Source: Lingula anatina (taxonomy: Eukaryota; Brachiopoda; Lingulata; Lingulida; Lingulidae). Taken from it: DNA of 64,000 bases. The position numbers and the translations under genes were made by a program. Position 1 is the first letter of the stretch; every line of letters starts with the position of its first letter. The DNA is taken from contig NW_019775440.1 of assembly GCF_001039355.2 (NCBI RefSeq), forward strand, positions 1 through 64,000, written 5' to 3'. The notes under the pieces are model-generated. The model worked only from the letters and a program-made list of their open reading frames with translations, searched no databases and was not told where the DNA came from. This document shows positions 1 to 12,625 of this stretch, piece by piece.

Positions 1-768
1 AAAAAAAAAAAAAAAGAATTGAAGCATTTAAAGGCTTAACTTACATTAAATAGAGTTCATAACTGGAGAAGAGACCATATGTAGGTCTATCTCATATATA
101 TGAGGGATTCAATCCTAGCTAATATCAAACATGAAGGTTGACTGAAGAGACAACCCCAAATCTTGGTTTGGCCAGAGGTAGGATAAAGACAGTGTCTTGT
201 TGTTGAGGACTTAAAGGTTAGCTCAATACGTGCAGGTAATATTGTAAGGGGCATCAGGGCTTGTTTCCCAAAAGTACTTCAGACTGAAGGTTGGCCTTAA
301 CTTTTAGACTACAAACTTGTCTCTACGCCATTTCAAAATATTATCTTAATTAATATAAAATAGTCCGTTTTGATAAAGTAACTTTTGGTCTAAAACTTCA
401 ACATGCTTTTCTTGGTATATTAAATTAACAATATTTTATTTAATTCATTTATCAACTAATGATATCTTAGGTGACAGCAGACTGAAATTTAGATCTAAAA
501 GTTTAGGGCTAAGGTCCTTCTGTGACACAAACGCCAAATTTACCTTTACCTGTCTGAATAAAGTTTGTAGTTAATTCAGTGGAATAATTGATGGCAGGAG
601 TGTCCTGTAGGGACATAATATACCATATCATGTAATATGATGCATTGTAGCCATTAGAATTTATTTTATATTTGGACAGTAAATAGTCTGTGTCACAGTG
701 TGTGTTGAAATAAATGTAGCAATGGGGTTAAAATACAGATGGGAGTGACATTGAAGTAGAAAGATAAA

Positions 769-813
<45 letters not shown>

Positions 814-1755
814 CTATAGATGAACTCTTTTTAATAAATGAAAAACATTATGGCGTCAGTTGACATTTATACGGGAAATAAAAATTAAGTGATAAAGCCA
901 GGACTGCTGATATTGCTTCCAGTCTATGGCATAGTAATTATAGTTGACATTTAAAAGTATACTTGATAATTAGATCTAGATACGTCTTGTTAAGGTAATT
1001 ACTTAAAACTCACAGGAGAAATTGTATTTTTTTTTCAAATTGGCAAACATTCTTTTGATCTTTGTGTTGTAGTATTAATGAATATTGGTATATGAAATAA
1101 AAGGAGGCAGACAGTGGTCATTATGTTTAGAGAAGCAAAAAAGAAAAAAAAAATAGATTGAGCTTGATGGCAAGAAAGTGAATTTTTAAACTCTATGGTA
1201 TGTTTTTATTTAAATTCATTGAGACATGTTCTTGAGTCAGATTTCTCTTTTTGAATGGATTAAATCTTGTTTCTAATGATAATGGATGCTAATGTTACAA
1301 TATATTACCTAACTCAAAGTGACTTGTTAGATTTTTCTGGCAGCTCAAAAGGTATTTTGCAAAAGAAAATGAGAAGTTTTAAAATCATCTCACAACTTAT
1401 TGATTTGGCTTTATGTCTATTTTTTTTGTAGAATATTTTATGCTAAAGTTAAGATGAAACCATCCAGAATTTAAATACAGTGTAGTTTTCTTGGCCATGC
1501 TCACTACATGGAATAAAGTTTCCTTAGGCCAAACTATTGGCTAGGTTAAGCCAAGTCAAATTGATGAGTCAAATCACTGATAGATTTGGGAAAAAAGAAA
1601 AGAAGAATGCATTCAGCTTCTGGTTAAATTTATTTTATAAGAGAGAGCTTTGTGAAGTTTAAGAACCTTGTTATTGACTGTCGTTTGTTTGTTTATTTGT
1701 TTGTTTGTTTTATCTTTCTAGATGATGACATGACTTTTATGTGCAATCAGAGAGG
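1..1755. other. non-coding, upstream of first candidate exon
   Basis: AT-rich sequence beginning with a poly-A run. It contains a (GA)n microsatellite at about 772-811 and a (TTTG)n-like tract at about 1683-1710, which ends in a good acceptor-like TTTCTAG at 1721. Translating directly after that acceptor meets stops within a few codons in all frames except the one used from 1741, so I do not call an exon there. No gene is seen. Confidence 0.5.
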
Positions 1756-1824
1756 ATGACAAGCAACAGGATATGCCAGAGGGACGAATACTCCGCCATT
1801 GAGATTTACTTGAAACAGGCTGAG
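1756..1824 (+). CDS. candidate alternative first coding exon (23 codons)
   Basis: An ATG with A at -3 opens a 23-codon frame that ends in GAG just before a GTGGGA donor, in phase 0. The peptide is rich in Glu, Arg, Tyr and Ile (it contains DEYSAIEIYLKQAE), unlike the Phe/Leu/Lys-rich translation of the surrounding AT-rich DNA. Phase 0 is what exon 23042-23233 needs at its 5' end, so the two could be joined in frame. The donor is not a strong consensus. It could also be an internal exon using an acceptor at 1750-1754. Beyond the donor the frame runs into a 30-bp tandem repeat, which inflates the apparent ORF. Function is unknown; the support is composition, start context and phase only. Confidence 0.35.
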
Positions 1825-1848
1825 GTGGGACCATTTGTTGAAGTCTTA

Positions 1849-1950
1849 ATTGTTAAGCTTTTGTTTTGTATGAAAAAGTTTGTTAGGCTCTCGTTTTGTG
1901 TGAAAGTGTTTGTTAGGCTTTCTTTTTGTGTGAAAATGTTTGTCTCACTC
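1849..1950 (+). repeat. 30-bp minisatellite, about 3 units
   Basis: A unit resembling GTTAGGCTCTCGTTTTGTGT plus about 10 bases recurs about three times with a 30-bp period. In one frame it translates as a 10-residue repeat (VRLSFCVKVF-like), which explains an open frame here without a real gene. Confidence 0.75.
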
Positions 1951-4900
1951 ATCAGTTTTTCAAGGATTGTAGATGAAAAAAAAAAAAATGATGAAAAATT
2001 GCTCTTCCCTTGTTGATGGATAACCCAACTTATAGTAAAATGAATTGTTGGTAGTGAATTTTTGACACACAGTCAAAAACTGAATCTCATAGTTTTCTGG
2101 AAACTATTAGGGATCGTTCTACAGATATCAATCCGACTCAGGGGGGGGGGGGGAATATCAGATTAATTAGCAGATTAACACGCCTCCTGGCATTGAACAG
2201 AATAAAAAAGCTGGTGATTATACAAGTATGTTGGAAACAAGAGGAGGCGTGTTAATCTGTTTATGTGATTGCATTCAGCAAGAGTCCCGATGGAGTTGGA
2301 TCGATCTATACGTAATGATAGTTTCATTGGGAATGGACCCTAAGCTCCACTGTTAACATACAACAACATGATTTTGTTCAGTCACCTTTGAAACTCAGGG
2401 TTTCCTTACCATTTGCATGTTGTTGGACAGTATATCCCCAAAAATTTGTCACACATTTTGATGAAATTTCAATTTACAAGATAGACAATTTAGACATAAA
2501 GGCATGATTACAGTGTAAAATGAATTCAGATCTCTTAATTTTTTAAAATAATTTTTTGTTGCTTTTTTTTTCCTTTGTGGGGATTTGCGCTCCAGGAGTG
2601 CACTCTAGTTGATTGATACTTTTTGCATAAAAAGTTTATGTCCTGAGAAGAAAGCACTAGTATTTCCGTCCCATTATGATAAATACCTGTTTATCAATTT
2701 GAATTTTGTGGGAGAACAGATCAGCCTCAGATTTTTGTGATTATGAAGTGGAGTTGGCATATGAAAGGAGTGTTAAGCATGAGAATTCTCCTCACATACA
2801 ATATAATTGCGACATCAAATATGCCGTTAGCACATTTGAAGAAAGGGTACACCTAGCAGTGTCAGAATTTCTGTCTTTGAATTCTGTTCTCATGTCATGA
2901 ATAAAACATGATATCCTTGTGTTATGTTAACTTCAGACAATATTACCAGGTGTTAGAAATGACATTTCATACCTTAGAGAAAGGTTTATTACGTGATTTT
3001 ACCCCCCCTCAATTTGGTTGATAAGACGACAGACACACACTGGGCTTGGTCCTCCCCCCCCCCCCCCCAAAAAAAAAAAATCAAAATATTTGAAATAAGT
3101 AAATAGATTTTTATTTACTGTATGGTTACAGTTGAAATTAAAATGCATTTTCTACTGAAAAAATCAGTAGATATTCAGTGACAAGCCAAGATAGCAATAC
3201 TACAGGGAGGGGGAGGGGGGGTGCAAAAAAGTGCAAAAAGAAAAGACACAACAGTTGTTTTGGGATCCCAGCATAGAGCTGAATTGTTGCTAAAGTAAAC
3301 CCAGGCATATTTGAGTCAAATGTGTAGTGTTTGTGGTACAGGAAGCATTTTTCTAAATAAAACTTCATCTAATGCCTGGTTTAGATTAGCATTTTAGCTT
3401 TGATCTAGGTAAATCCACATTTAAGAAGATCTAAGATTGATTGAGGAAATTTCACTGCATTTAACATTACACCGTTGATGGAACATATCACATGATTTAC
3501 ATCTTATGTCATACTTCATTTGTGGATTTTAAAATGAAGATGTAAGCAGGATTAAGACAAAAGTTTTACATTTAGAGCATTTTGGCTATAATCTTTCACT
3601 GGACAATCTGATGAACTCAGCTTGAATTTAAATGTGTCAGTCCAGTGTTAGAAATTAAGGCTGGACCGTCTGCCCGGGGCTGACAACCTTCAGAACGGGC
3701 TGAGAAGTTTTCCCACCCTGCAGACATTCAGTCCAGCTACTTTTCAAGATGGCTGGACTTTCGGTCCAGCAACTAATTTTGGGCCCCTAATTTTCCTAAG
3801 AGGCAAACACTGTGTGTCACAGTGGTAGAATGAGGGTGAGTGGTTTGGTTGTGGGTGGGGGAGGGAGAGGAAATCCTCTGTGTGTAGATTTGACTGCAGA
3901 GAGAGACCCACTGTGCCTCAGATCATGCACAGCTAGTTGTCTGTTGAAACATTTCAGATGGAAGTCACTCCGCGTAAAATTTGTCTAAACTGGGCTTGAA
4001 ACCATATGGTTATTGTAATGATCCCTTTGCATGCTGTATCATATGGATGATTTGCATGGTTATTGAAGACACCCTTATATTTAATATGTATATATTGCAT
4101 ACCTCTAAACTAAAATTAAGCCTGATTTGCCATAACAGTTAATGCTGATGCTGACAGGTATGTATATTTCTGTGGATACCCCTCTACCTACGGTACTAAT
4201 ATATGTCTATGGAAACATGAGCTTTGGTAACACCCTGTAGATTTAAAACAGATATTGGGGTGATTGGTCAAAGATTCAGGTGTGGTTTAGTGATGATGCT
4301 GTATTGATTAAAACGGACATGCAGGCAGGACCTGGAAATGCACTGATTTAATTTTGCAAAAAGAGGTAGGAGTCAAAAAGATATTAAGAAGTAGGCTTGT
4401 AGTGTGTTAGCTAAAGAGGTGTATTAGAGGTGGGCATATGGAAGTCAAAATGCTTATTCAAGATGCTTACACAAGGAAAGTAAAATGTGATATCAGTGAG
4501 TTTGCAGACTAAGGTGGTGTATATTAAGATAGAGAAGGGAAAACAGAGAGAGAGAGAAAGCGGAATAAATGAGAGAGAGAGAGAGAGAGAGAAGCATTGC
4601 AGCTTATCTAAGAGCATTGCAGAAGAAACACCTAAAAAGACACATACTGACATGACATGCATGCATAAGAAAAACTGTATCCACATATAGTGAGACAAAT
4701 GATGTTACAGTGGTGCATTTATACATATGCTTGTGTAGGGGAACCTGGACTTGCATGTGAGCAGTGAATTAGAAGTCTGTAAGTCTGTATATAAACATAT
4801 ACATAGGTTAAGATCAGCTGTACTACATATGGAGAGACCAAGGGGGCGGGGGGGGGGGGGGGTCACAAAAGAACTTTAGACTCAAAGTAGGTCTAACATT

Positions 4901-5999
4901 TAGAACAAATTTTCTTCTAAGTTAGGCAGTGATCCACTAGTAAAAGGTAACTGTAGGTCCTAAACAGAAATCATATTTATTTCTTTTTATAAAACCAGTA
5001 CAATGCTACATGGTCTTATATGGATGACCACTGATGCATCTTTTGTCTTAAAGTGAAATTGTGGTGTAAGAGGAAAGACCAACTTTTTGTGTGTGTAACA
5101 GGCCCCTGAGTATCGGATGTCACCAATCTGTCACCCTGTTGTCTTGTCATTGCCACCCATATTGTTGTCACATTGACGTATGGACGGGATAACCCCCAGG
5201 TACGACTGAGATACCTGTGACATCTTCATTTGTTTGTTTATATCTTTATATGCAAATGAACCAACCTGTTAGCTGGGAAAGGGCCCTTTCTGGGTAAAAT
5301 TTGATCTTTTTTTTTTTAAAAAAAAAAAACCTTTAAAAATTGCTGTCTAAGGGCCTAAGCAGACAATATCTCTGTCAGTTTTACCTACGTGATAGTTTAC
5401 TTTCAGTCTAGCAGCGGGTATACAGGGAGGTGGGCTGTTGTGTTTGTTTATTGTTGAAACACAGGTTTACAGATACAAGGGGCCCAGTTCACTAGATTAC
5501 TGTCGATCTTTATCATTTCGGTCCGATGCTGGTCTCACTGCAAAATGGATGTCGTTTGCAATTTCAAACAAAGTTCAAAATATGTGGTCAAAGATAACTG
5601 TTTGACTCATTGCAATCAACTCATCTTCCCATGCTTTAGTTTCAAAATTTTTTATACGTATAAGGTGTTCACATGCAATAGGGATAGTAAAATAAGAGTC
5701 GAGCTAAGTAGTGATCTGTCTGAACACACCTCAGAAAATGGCTAGTGTGTTGACAGGTGCTAGAACAGGTTCTAAGAAAACAGGGTCTGCATAGTTTGCC
5801 TCAGTTGTTGAAGGGTTATCAGATGTGGATACAGGCAATGTAATATCAGATTATGCAACAGTATGGCTGGACCTATATGCTTATACCAATGGAAGCAGCA
5901 GAAGAAAACGCTGTGGTGAAAATAGTGTTGTTTGATGAAAAAAACAAATTAGGGGTAGGGCAGTCCATTATCATCCAACGTCCTATACAGATGTGTGCA
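1951..5999. other. intronic/intergenic, no gene seen
   Basis: Apart from the foldback element it holds homopolymer runs (G at about 2141-2153, C then A at about 3053-3079, G at about 4848-4862), a (GA)n tract at 4571-4592, and a cluster of GCTGGAC/GTCCAGC inverted motifs at 3659-3770. The short open frames here show no coding-like composition, donor and start together that I would trust. Confidence 0.5.
2097..2325. mobile_element. foldback / MITE-like element, degenerate ends
   Basis: A perfect 17-bp inverted repeat (2171-2187 CAGATTAACACGCCTCC against 2243-2259) lies inside a weaker outer inverted repeat. In the outer pair GGAAACTATTA at the left end and ATCCGACTC at about 2131-2139 match TAGTTTC and GAGTTGGAT on the right, with mismatches. 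A G-run lies inside the left arm. There is no ORF, so it is non-autonomous. The exact ends and target-site duplication cannot be fixed by eye. Confidence 0.5.
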
Positions 6000-6163
6000 C
6001 ATAAATATGCAATTGCAAAAACATGTATACACACACATTTGCATTCATGCACATGCATAGATGGATACACATAATTATGTACATGCACACAATAAATGTT
6101 CTCATTTATACACAGGTAGGCATGCATAGGTATAAATGCAAAAACACTTGTAAACACATTCAG

Positions 6164-6164
<1 letters not shown>

Positions 6165-6200
<36 letters not shown>
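6165..6200. repeat. (CA)n microsatellite
   Basis: About 18 CA dinucleotides. The repeat generates long apparent ORFs on both strands in the 5.9-6.3 kb region, which are discounted. Confidence 0.95.
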
Positions 6201-6201
<1 letters not shown>

Positions 6202-6811
6202 TCATGATTTGAGTACACTCACACTGTGTCATACGATATACTGGCAAAGCGTCAAACAGATAAATCATAAATCCTACCACTTCCGTGCTATTGGCACATA
6301 TTACCAGTTGCTCCTAGCATGAATAAAGATTCGGAATACAAGTCCTTCAACATATGTTTGTTGTATCCAGATGTCTCTCTGTCGTGGTCTTATTTATTTT
6401 ACTTCTACTCTGGAGGAGCTGGATGTATGAGACGCTTATGAGTCTGGATGAGCAGTGACTATTGTTGTTTTTCTCATCATTGAACATATAACTAATGGGC
6501 GAAGTTGAAAAAATAGTTGTTAAGATAGTGTTTCATATTTGCTCATTTAGAGACACAAATTGGAATTCAAAACACCAGTGCTTCTAGTTGACTGAGTGGG
6601 TTGAATGCCTTCTTGTGAACCAGATCATTGGAAAAGGTGGGTATACCTGTTTTAAGATATAAACTTTTTTTCAAAGGGTAACCATACATTATATTTAATA
6701 TGGTAGTAGAAATGGGATGTTGAAGGAAAGAAAAATGTGATGTGAGAGTTAAATATTGCATATATCCTACCTGTTGTTTGGGAAGAAGAGATTGGTAGAT
6801 AGTGTTTTGTG

Positions 6812-6813
6812 GT

Positions 6814-6852
<39 letters not shown>

Positions 6853-6879
6853 CGAGAGCGAGAGAGAGAGAGAGATTAT

Positions 6880-6913
<34 letters not shown>
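6812..6913. repeat. compound (TG)n-(GA)n microsatellite
   Basis: A TG tract is followed directly by an interrupted GA tract with GAGC and GATTATGG interruptions. It produces Leu/Ser-rich false ORFs on the minus strand. Confidence 0.95.
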
Positions 6914-6915
<2 letters not shown>

Positions 6916-8087
6916 TGGGGGCTTGAAAAGTTCTTCTGATTTGACCTCAAGTTGAACATACCTAAGGTTTAATGGGTCGTTTAATGACAGATACAAACAG
7001 ATCACTCAGAAGATTACCCCAGGAGAGATACTAAGAAGTGCTACACATAAAGAAGACTTTTGATGATAATGGCGCTGTAATGGCTACATTAACAATGATC
7101 ATGATCATCTGCTACACCTGAACATGAGCTATTGGTTAGTGAAAAGTTCTGTATTGTTCTTATATTTCTGCCAATTTCTTGAATACTGGGACAGATAGAA
7201 AGAAGCGTCAGATATAAAATGACTTATGATGATGATAATGGTATTGTAATAGCTACGTTAATGATGATGATCATCTTTTGTTATATCTGAATATGACATT
7301 GGTTGGTATAAAGTATGCATTGTTTCTAGTTTTTTGTTCTTTCAGAAATTTTGCTTGCCATATTCTTGTCAAGTATATTCAGAATAAAATTGTTTGAAAT
7401 ATTCACATTTGTGACATTAAAATTAAAAAAAAATGAAAAAGATGAACTGGTTTGTTTCACATTTGGTATCTGATTTTAAATTATAAATATATTACTGATG
7501 ATGATGTGCAGTGGAAATTGCAACTTTTTATGACACAGTCTTACAAATCAGTTTTCCAAGACAAGATAGGGCATTTACGGAAGTTCGCTTTCCCTTGTGG
7601 ATAGCTGACAGGATTCAAGGATGATGTCTAAGATTTGTATCCTGTCATTTGGTGTTCCGCCAGAGGTGAAAACAGAACCTTCCTGAAAAAAGTTCTTTTT
7701 ATATAATACATACAATTTCTTAGTACACTGCGGTGTAACTGATGACATCGTCTGGTCATGTAGTCCATGATATCTTGACCTGGGTGGTCAGCATCACCTG
7801 TTTGTCATGTGTTTTGACTGACAGGTAGGTAGGATAGATGCATGCAGTTTTATTGGCTCAATTCTCTCCCCCCCTTTCCCTCTGGTTAACACACCCAATG
7901 TTATATACTATAAACTATTCATACCACTGTGACATACATGCAGAGTTGAATATGCATATACACATATGCACATATGGTGCACATTGTTGTTCAGCAGTGT
8001 ATACATTCAATTTTATATATTGTTTCCAAATCCCCATAGTTGGGGTACAAATATATTGCATGCACACACGCACACTGTCACACATCG

Positions 8088-8090
<3 letters not shown>

Positions 8091-8160
<70 letters not shown>
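8091..8160. repeat. (CA)n microsatellite, uninterrupted
   Basis: Seventy bases of pure CA, preceded by shorter CA runs at about 8063-8082. It is the longest pure CA tract in the window and the cause of His/Thr and Cys/Val false ORFs. Confidence 0.95.
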
Positions 8161-8164
<4 letters not shown>

Positions 8165-9195
8165 CACTGATTCATTCTTGCTGCTATATGCCTAGCATTA
8201 ATTAGACCAGAAAATATGTGCAGGTTTAATCTAGTGTATCCACAAATTGCTATTAATGTGTTGGCTGCTGCAATAAAGGATGGATGGGAGAGGGGGCTAT
8301 ATATAGCTCCCCAGGTGAGTTGATGGCTGCCTTGCTTAATGATGAGCACAATATGCTTCCCTGACGCACCTTGTAAGATGTAGGAGGTGTACAAAGCACC
8401 TGTGTTGATGTGGAAAGAAAACGGAGAGAGAGTATTTGGGAATTGGTATAGCAGTATGGTGAGTGGGATCTGTTCCTTTTATTGTTTTGACTGCTGAGAG
8501 ATGTGTGTCCGATTTGTTGATTTGTATTTGGAGAGAGGGAGAAAGAGAGAAAGAAGAAAAGGAGAGAGAAGGGACAAAGGGAGAATAGAAGTGCCCTTAA
8601 AGTGATATTATGTACTTAGTTTCTTGTATTTCTTGTAAGCTGGATTTTATTTATTGTGTATGTTGTGTACACCTTAAAAGAATAATGTGGTAAAAAAACC
8701 ATTTTATAATAATGGCATATCTGTGAAGTATTAATACATTTAATAAATTAAGATTAGGTTTGATGTATGCATTGAGCATAGTTTTGATTTAAATTGTTGT
8801 TTAACACAGTGCTGACATAACAGTTGCAGTAACATTGGAATTACGCAAATTAAAGATAAAAAAGAGAAGATTTTGACTTAACTATTAAATTTAAACTTTT
8901 TTCAATGCACTTGTTGAGAAAAAAAGAGAACAAAAAGAAAGAAAGAGTATGTATTTTGTTGATTTACATGGCAGGTGTAGGGTTTGTTTGTAGCTGACAC
9001 ATGACCAGACTGATGATAGGGGGAGATGTTAGTACATGCATGCCACTGTTATGTACAACATACCTGGCATAGCATTTGGAGAAATAAAAAATAGGGGTTA
9101 TTTTGAAGAAAAAAACTGTTTGTGCTACTTAAAAGGAGTTAAGTTTGTTTTATTGTGACCTTTTATATGAGTTTCTGTCACAATCTCATCACGTG

Positions 9196-9198
<3 letters not shown>

Positions 9199-9234
<36 letters not shown>
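9199..9234. repeat. (CA)n microsatellite
   Basis: Eighteen CA dinucleotides in otherwise AT-rich sequence; no gene nearby. Confidence 0.95.
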
Positions 9235-9238
<4 letters not shown>

Positions 9239-12200
9239 TTAATTAAATTTAAAAGAAGGATAAAGGAGAAGAGTTGTGCTTACTTGTTTTGAGTGATAGA
9301 AGTGATGGAAAGCATAAATGATGGAAAGCATAAATGAGGTGAGAGGTAGATGGGATGGGGGTGGCATGTTGATATTATTTTCAATTTCTTTGATAGTTCA
9401 AGGATATATATTCAGTTGCCTCTGTTGTAAATAGACTCACTCAAAAAATCGAAAGGTTAGAAATGGCTGTAAAAAGAGTTAAAAGGAAAAGAGAGTGCAT
9501 TTAGGTAATGAATTAAAAAGAAATGATGGACAATACAAAGTGAGTTATAACGATGACCATAACTGAACCAAAGCTCTTTAGAGGTAAAGTCAAGTTGGGT
9601 GAATGCTGCTAGTTGAGTTAAGACGCAGGTCTTGGTGAAGGTAGTACACTAAAATTGCTGTGCAAGTTAAAGATGACATTAAGTTTACTGTTAGTTGGTT
9701 GATCCTAAGACTAAGTCAACCAATTAGCAAGCCAGATAGGTGATAGGAAGTTTATCTAATGGCCTTTTTCTGTATTTTATTTGTGAACTGTGAAACTCAG
9801 TTTTTGCTGTAAATGTATATATTTTGTACATATCTTCAGTATTTTTGGCAAGAGATCTTTACCAAGCTAAAGGGGCGTGCAGCTATATGTAAATATTGTT
9901 ACATAACTGTCTAGTCTACCTGATATAGTTAATCAATTCTATTATCTTGTAGATGGAGTATGATAAAAATTCATAGTATACCAGAATCACAAAATGCATC
10001 CTCCTTTCCTTCGGCAATTAACAACAAGATTTGACCTTCACCTCACATTGCTCCAACATTTGATCATTCGATCTTACTAGCAAAACAATTAGGAAAGCGA
10101 ACACTTAAAGTTGCTCTAAGATATAATTAGTCTTGATTTGTTATTCCAGTATTATTAGACTAGAGACACTTCTTAAGGGGGTATGCCTGAAAAGATCTTA
10201 AAAGTGTTGGAAGTCTACCAAGAGATCTTGTGTGCTTTGGGCCGTAGCGTGTATTGCAACTAGGCAGAAAAATGGCCTGAAAATTACTCAGATAATGTTT
10301 TTGCCCTGGTATGCTTTAATGTAGAGCCAATTGTGGAAGTTCATTGCCCTGTGCCATGAAAGAAGAGGCACAAAGAGCTCTAGAATTATATTATAGAATT
10401 ATTATACTTTTTGATTAATTCAAATAATTGAGTGAAATTAAACAAATGTTTCATTTTTTTTTTTTTTAATAATAATCTTTATTGGAGAATCACAACCCGA
10501 AGGTTGAAGTTATACAATTATGTTATACAATTATATATGAATATTCTATAATATGAATTTTATCAAACCAGATAAATTATGAGTTATCAAACTGTTCAGT
10601 GAAGTGCATTCCTTTTTATAATTTTTTTTATCTACCAGAGATGTACATACAGTAAATTTAGTGCCCTTGTTACTCATAAGATGTGGAATGCAGGATTGGT
10701 CTGACGTAATGGTTCATCATCATTCTCCTTCCACAGACATGTTTTAAGCATCCTTCACCATTAGTCTATATATCTGTTTGTTAATGTCTGCATCAGTATG
10801 CACAGTTTATATCCTCCCACATGTTTTTTTTTTCTAAAGCTGCATTCTGACTAATTTTCGAGGAGAGAGAGAGAGGGGGGGGGATAAAAAAATATGGGTT
10901 TTGTGGGTGATTACCTTCATATAATTGCCAGGTATGCAAACATGAATAAAATTATAAATTAATAAATCAGTAAATAAACATGATTATTTTTCTTTGAAGT
11001 ACAGAAATTGTCCCAGCATTGGAAAACCCTTTTTAGAAAATAACACCTCCCCTCTTTTCACCCCTCCAACAAATGATAAAGTTCATCACTTTTTTTGAAA
11101 AGATAGTCAGTTTAACACTTATAAAGTCTACATTGTTTTTTTCCCCAAAACTAGCCTTTACAAAATTAAACAGTTGTTGAAAATTGTATTAAAGTAAATT
11201 TACCTGGAAGCTTTTCCAAGATGATGAGAAAAAAAAAGAAAACTTGACTTTTTCAACTGGTAGTATCTGTCTACGTCATTCTACCAGTGATTTATATACA
11301 GTGTTATCTATTACATGGAAAAAACATATCCAGATAGGTCATGTTGTAGGGAGAACAAATTATAGTCGACTTTTTTTTTTGCCTCTGGTTGAATTATATA
11401 TACACAGATGAGAAGATATGTAGAACTGATGTTCACAGGGACTAGCAATCAGCTCAAGACTGTTGAGAATTTGTTGATCAGGTTTATCTTGTGAGGAATC
11501 TGAAGCAGGTTTATTTCTGTACTGTGTTTTTTTCCTGTTGGTCCAGTAGGGATATGTTGTAATATGACTTTGTACTAGAGATATACTAATGGCATGCTGA
11601 AATTTGTCATAATGAAAATATTGAAAATTTTGCTCTGTATTGTAATTTTGAGTGGAGTTTCAAAATTGGAGTCAATCTTAAGATAGGTGTGTGTGTATGT
11701 GTGTTTGTGTGTGTGTGTGTGTCCACAGGCATGTGTGTGTGTGTGTGAAATATAATAAACAATAAATAGCTATCAAAGGTAGAAGAAATAAAATTATCTT
11801 AATAATTTTAATTACTATGATTAAAAATAAATTTTATTAGGATAAGTATAAGGTGAATATTTTTCTTTTCCTTAGTATATATTGTTTATTTTTCCTTCCC
11901 ATGTAAGACTTACGATACAGTGCAATATTCATCTGTGATCTTTGGAATTTTCTCAAATTTATTTGATACATGTTGACAATTTTATTTTCCGCATAAAATC
12001 TTCCTTCAAACTATTTGTCAGGCATCGTTGCTTTTTATGATTTTGGTGAAAGGTATACTCCTTTGAACGAGAAAAATGATACTTTTAAAGGCTACTTAAA
12101 ATTGGCTTTCAGTTTACTGATAGTGTTTCTGTATTTTATTGTTGACCACATTCTCAAATTTTAAGATGTTTATATAAATTGTTTGATATAAAATCCAAAA

Positions 12201-12480
12201 CTGAAACGACAGTTTAAACATTTACATTAAAATTTCCATTGAGTTTGTCTTGTGATGGTCACATGTACTTTTAGTTTTTTTACTTTAATAATGTAAAGCC
12301 ATGAAATTTAATTAAACTGCTGTCTATTCCTGTTGAAGATGAGAATATGGATAGGTAATTGAATTACATTTATCTACCACTTGGACATAGGGCGCCAAAT
12401 GTTACATACATTAGTTGTCATGAATTCTTGTGAGGTTATAAATAATTGCAATAAAAGATTCTTTATACAGAGTTTTGTGA
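9235..12480. other. intronic/intergenic, no gene seen
   Basis: AT-rich and low in CpG, with an interrupted TG tract at about 11686-11746 and several poly-T runs. No long open frame, no foldback arm and no convincing exon boundary was found by eye. Confidence 0.5.
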
Positions 12481-12512
<32 letters not shown>

Positions 12513-12625
12513 GGTGGGGTAAATTTGGTCATCATCCATCCTTCTATCTCTCCATCCACGCCATATCTATTTGCCTGCCTTCTTGTCTTTCTGTCTGTTT
12601 GTCTGCCTGTCTGCCTGCCAGGTAA
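12481..12625. repeat. (CTGT)n tetranucleotide repeat, degenerate tail
   Basis: A clean TGTC/CTGT run at 12481-12508 is followed by degenerate CTGT/CTGC/ATCC-type units (CCATCCATC and similar). It explains the overlapping open frames on both strands here. Confidence 0.85.

Noticed and set aside
5853-5954. ATG frame of 34 codons ending in phase 0 at GTAGGG
   Set aside because: It fits the geometry of the proposed first exons, but the donor is weak and it lies beside a CA-repeat region; with so many ATGs in 64 kb such hits are expected by chance.
5873-8394. Several long open frames on both strands around 5.9-8.4 kb
   Set aside because: They are carried by CA/TG and GA/CT microsatellites, giving His/Thr, Cys/Val and Ser/Leu repeats; no splice sites or family resemblance support them.
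8408-8458. ATG frame of 17 codons ending at GTGAGT, phase 0
   Set aside because: The donor is good but the start context is poor (T at -3) and the peptide is short, with no CpG or other support.
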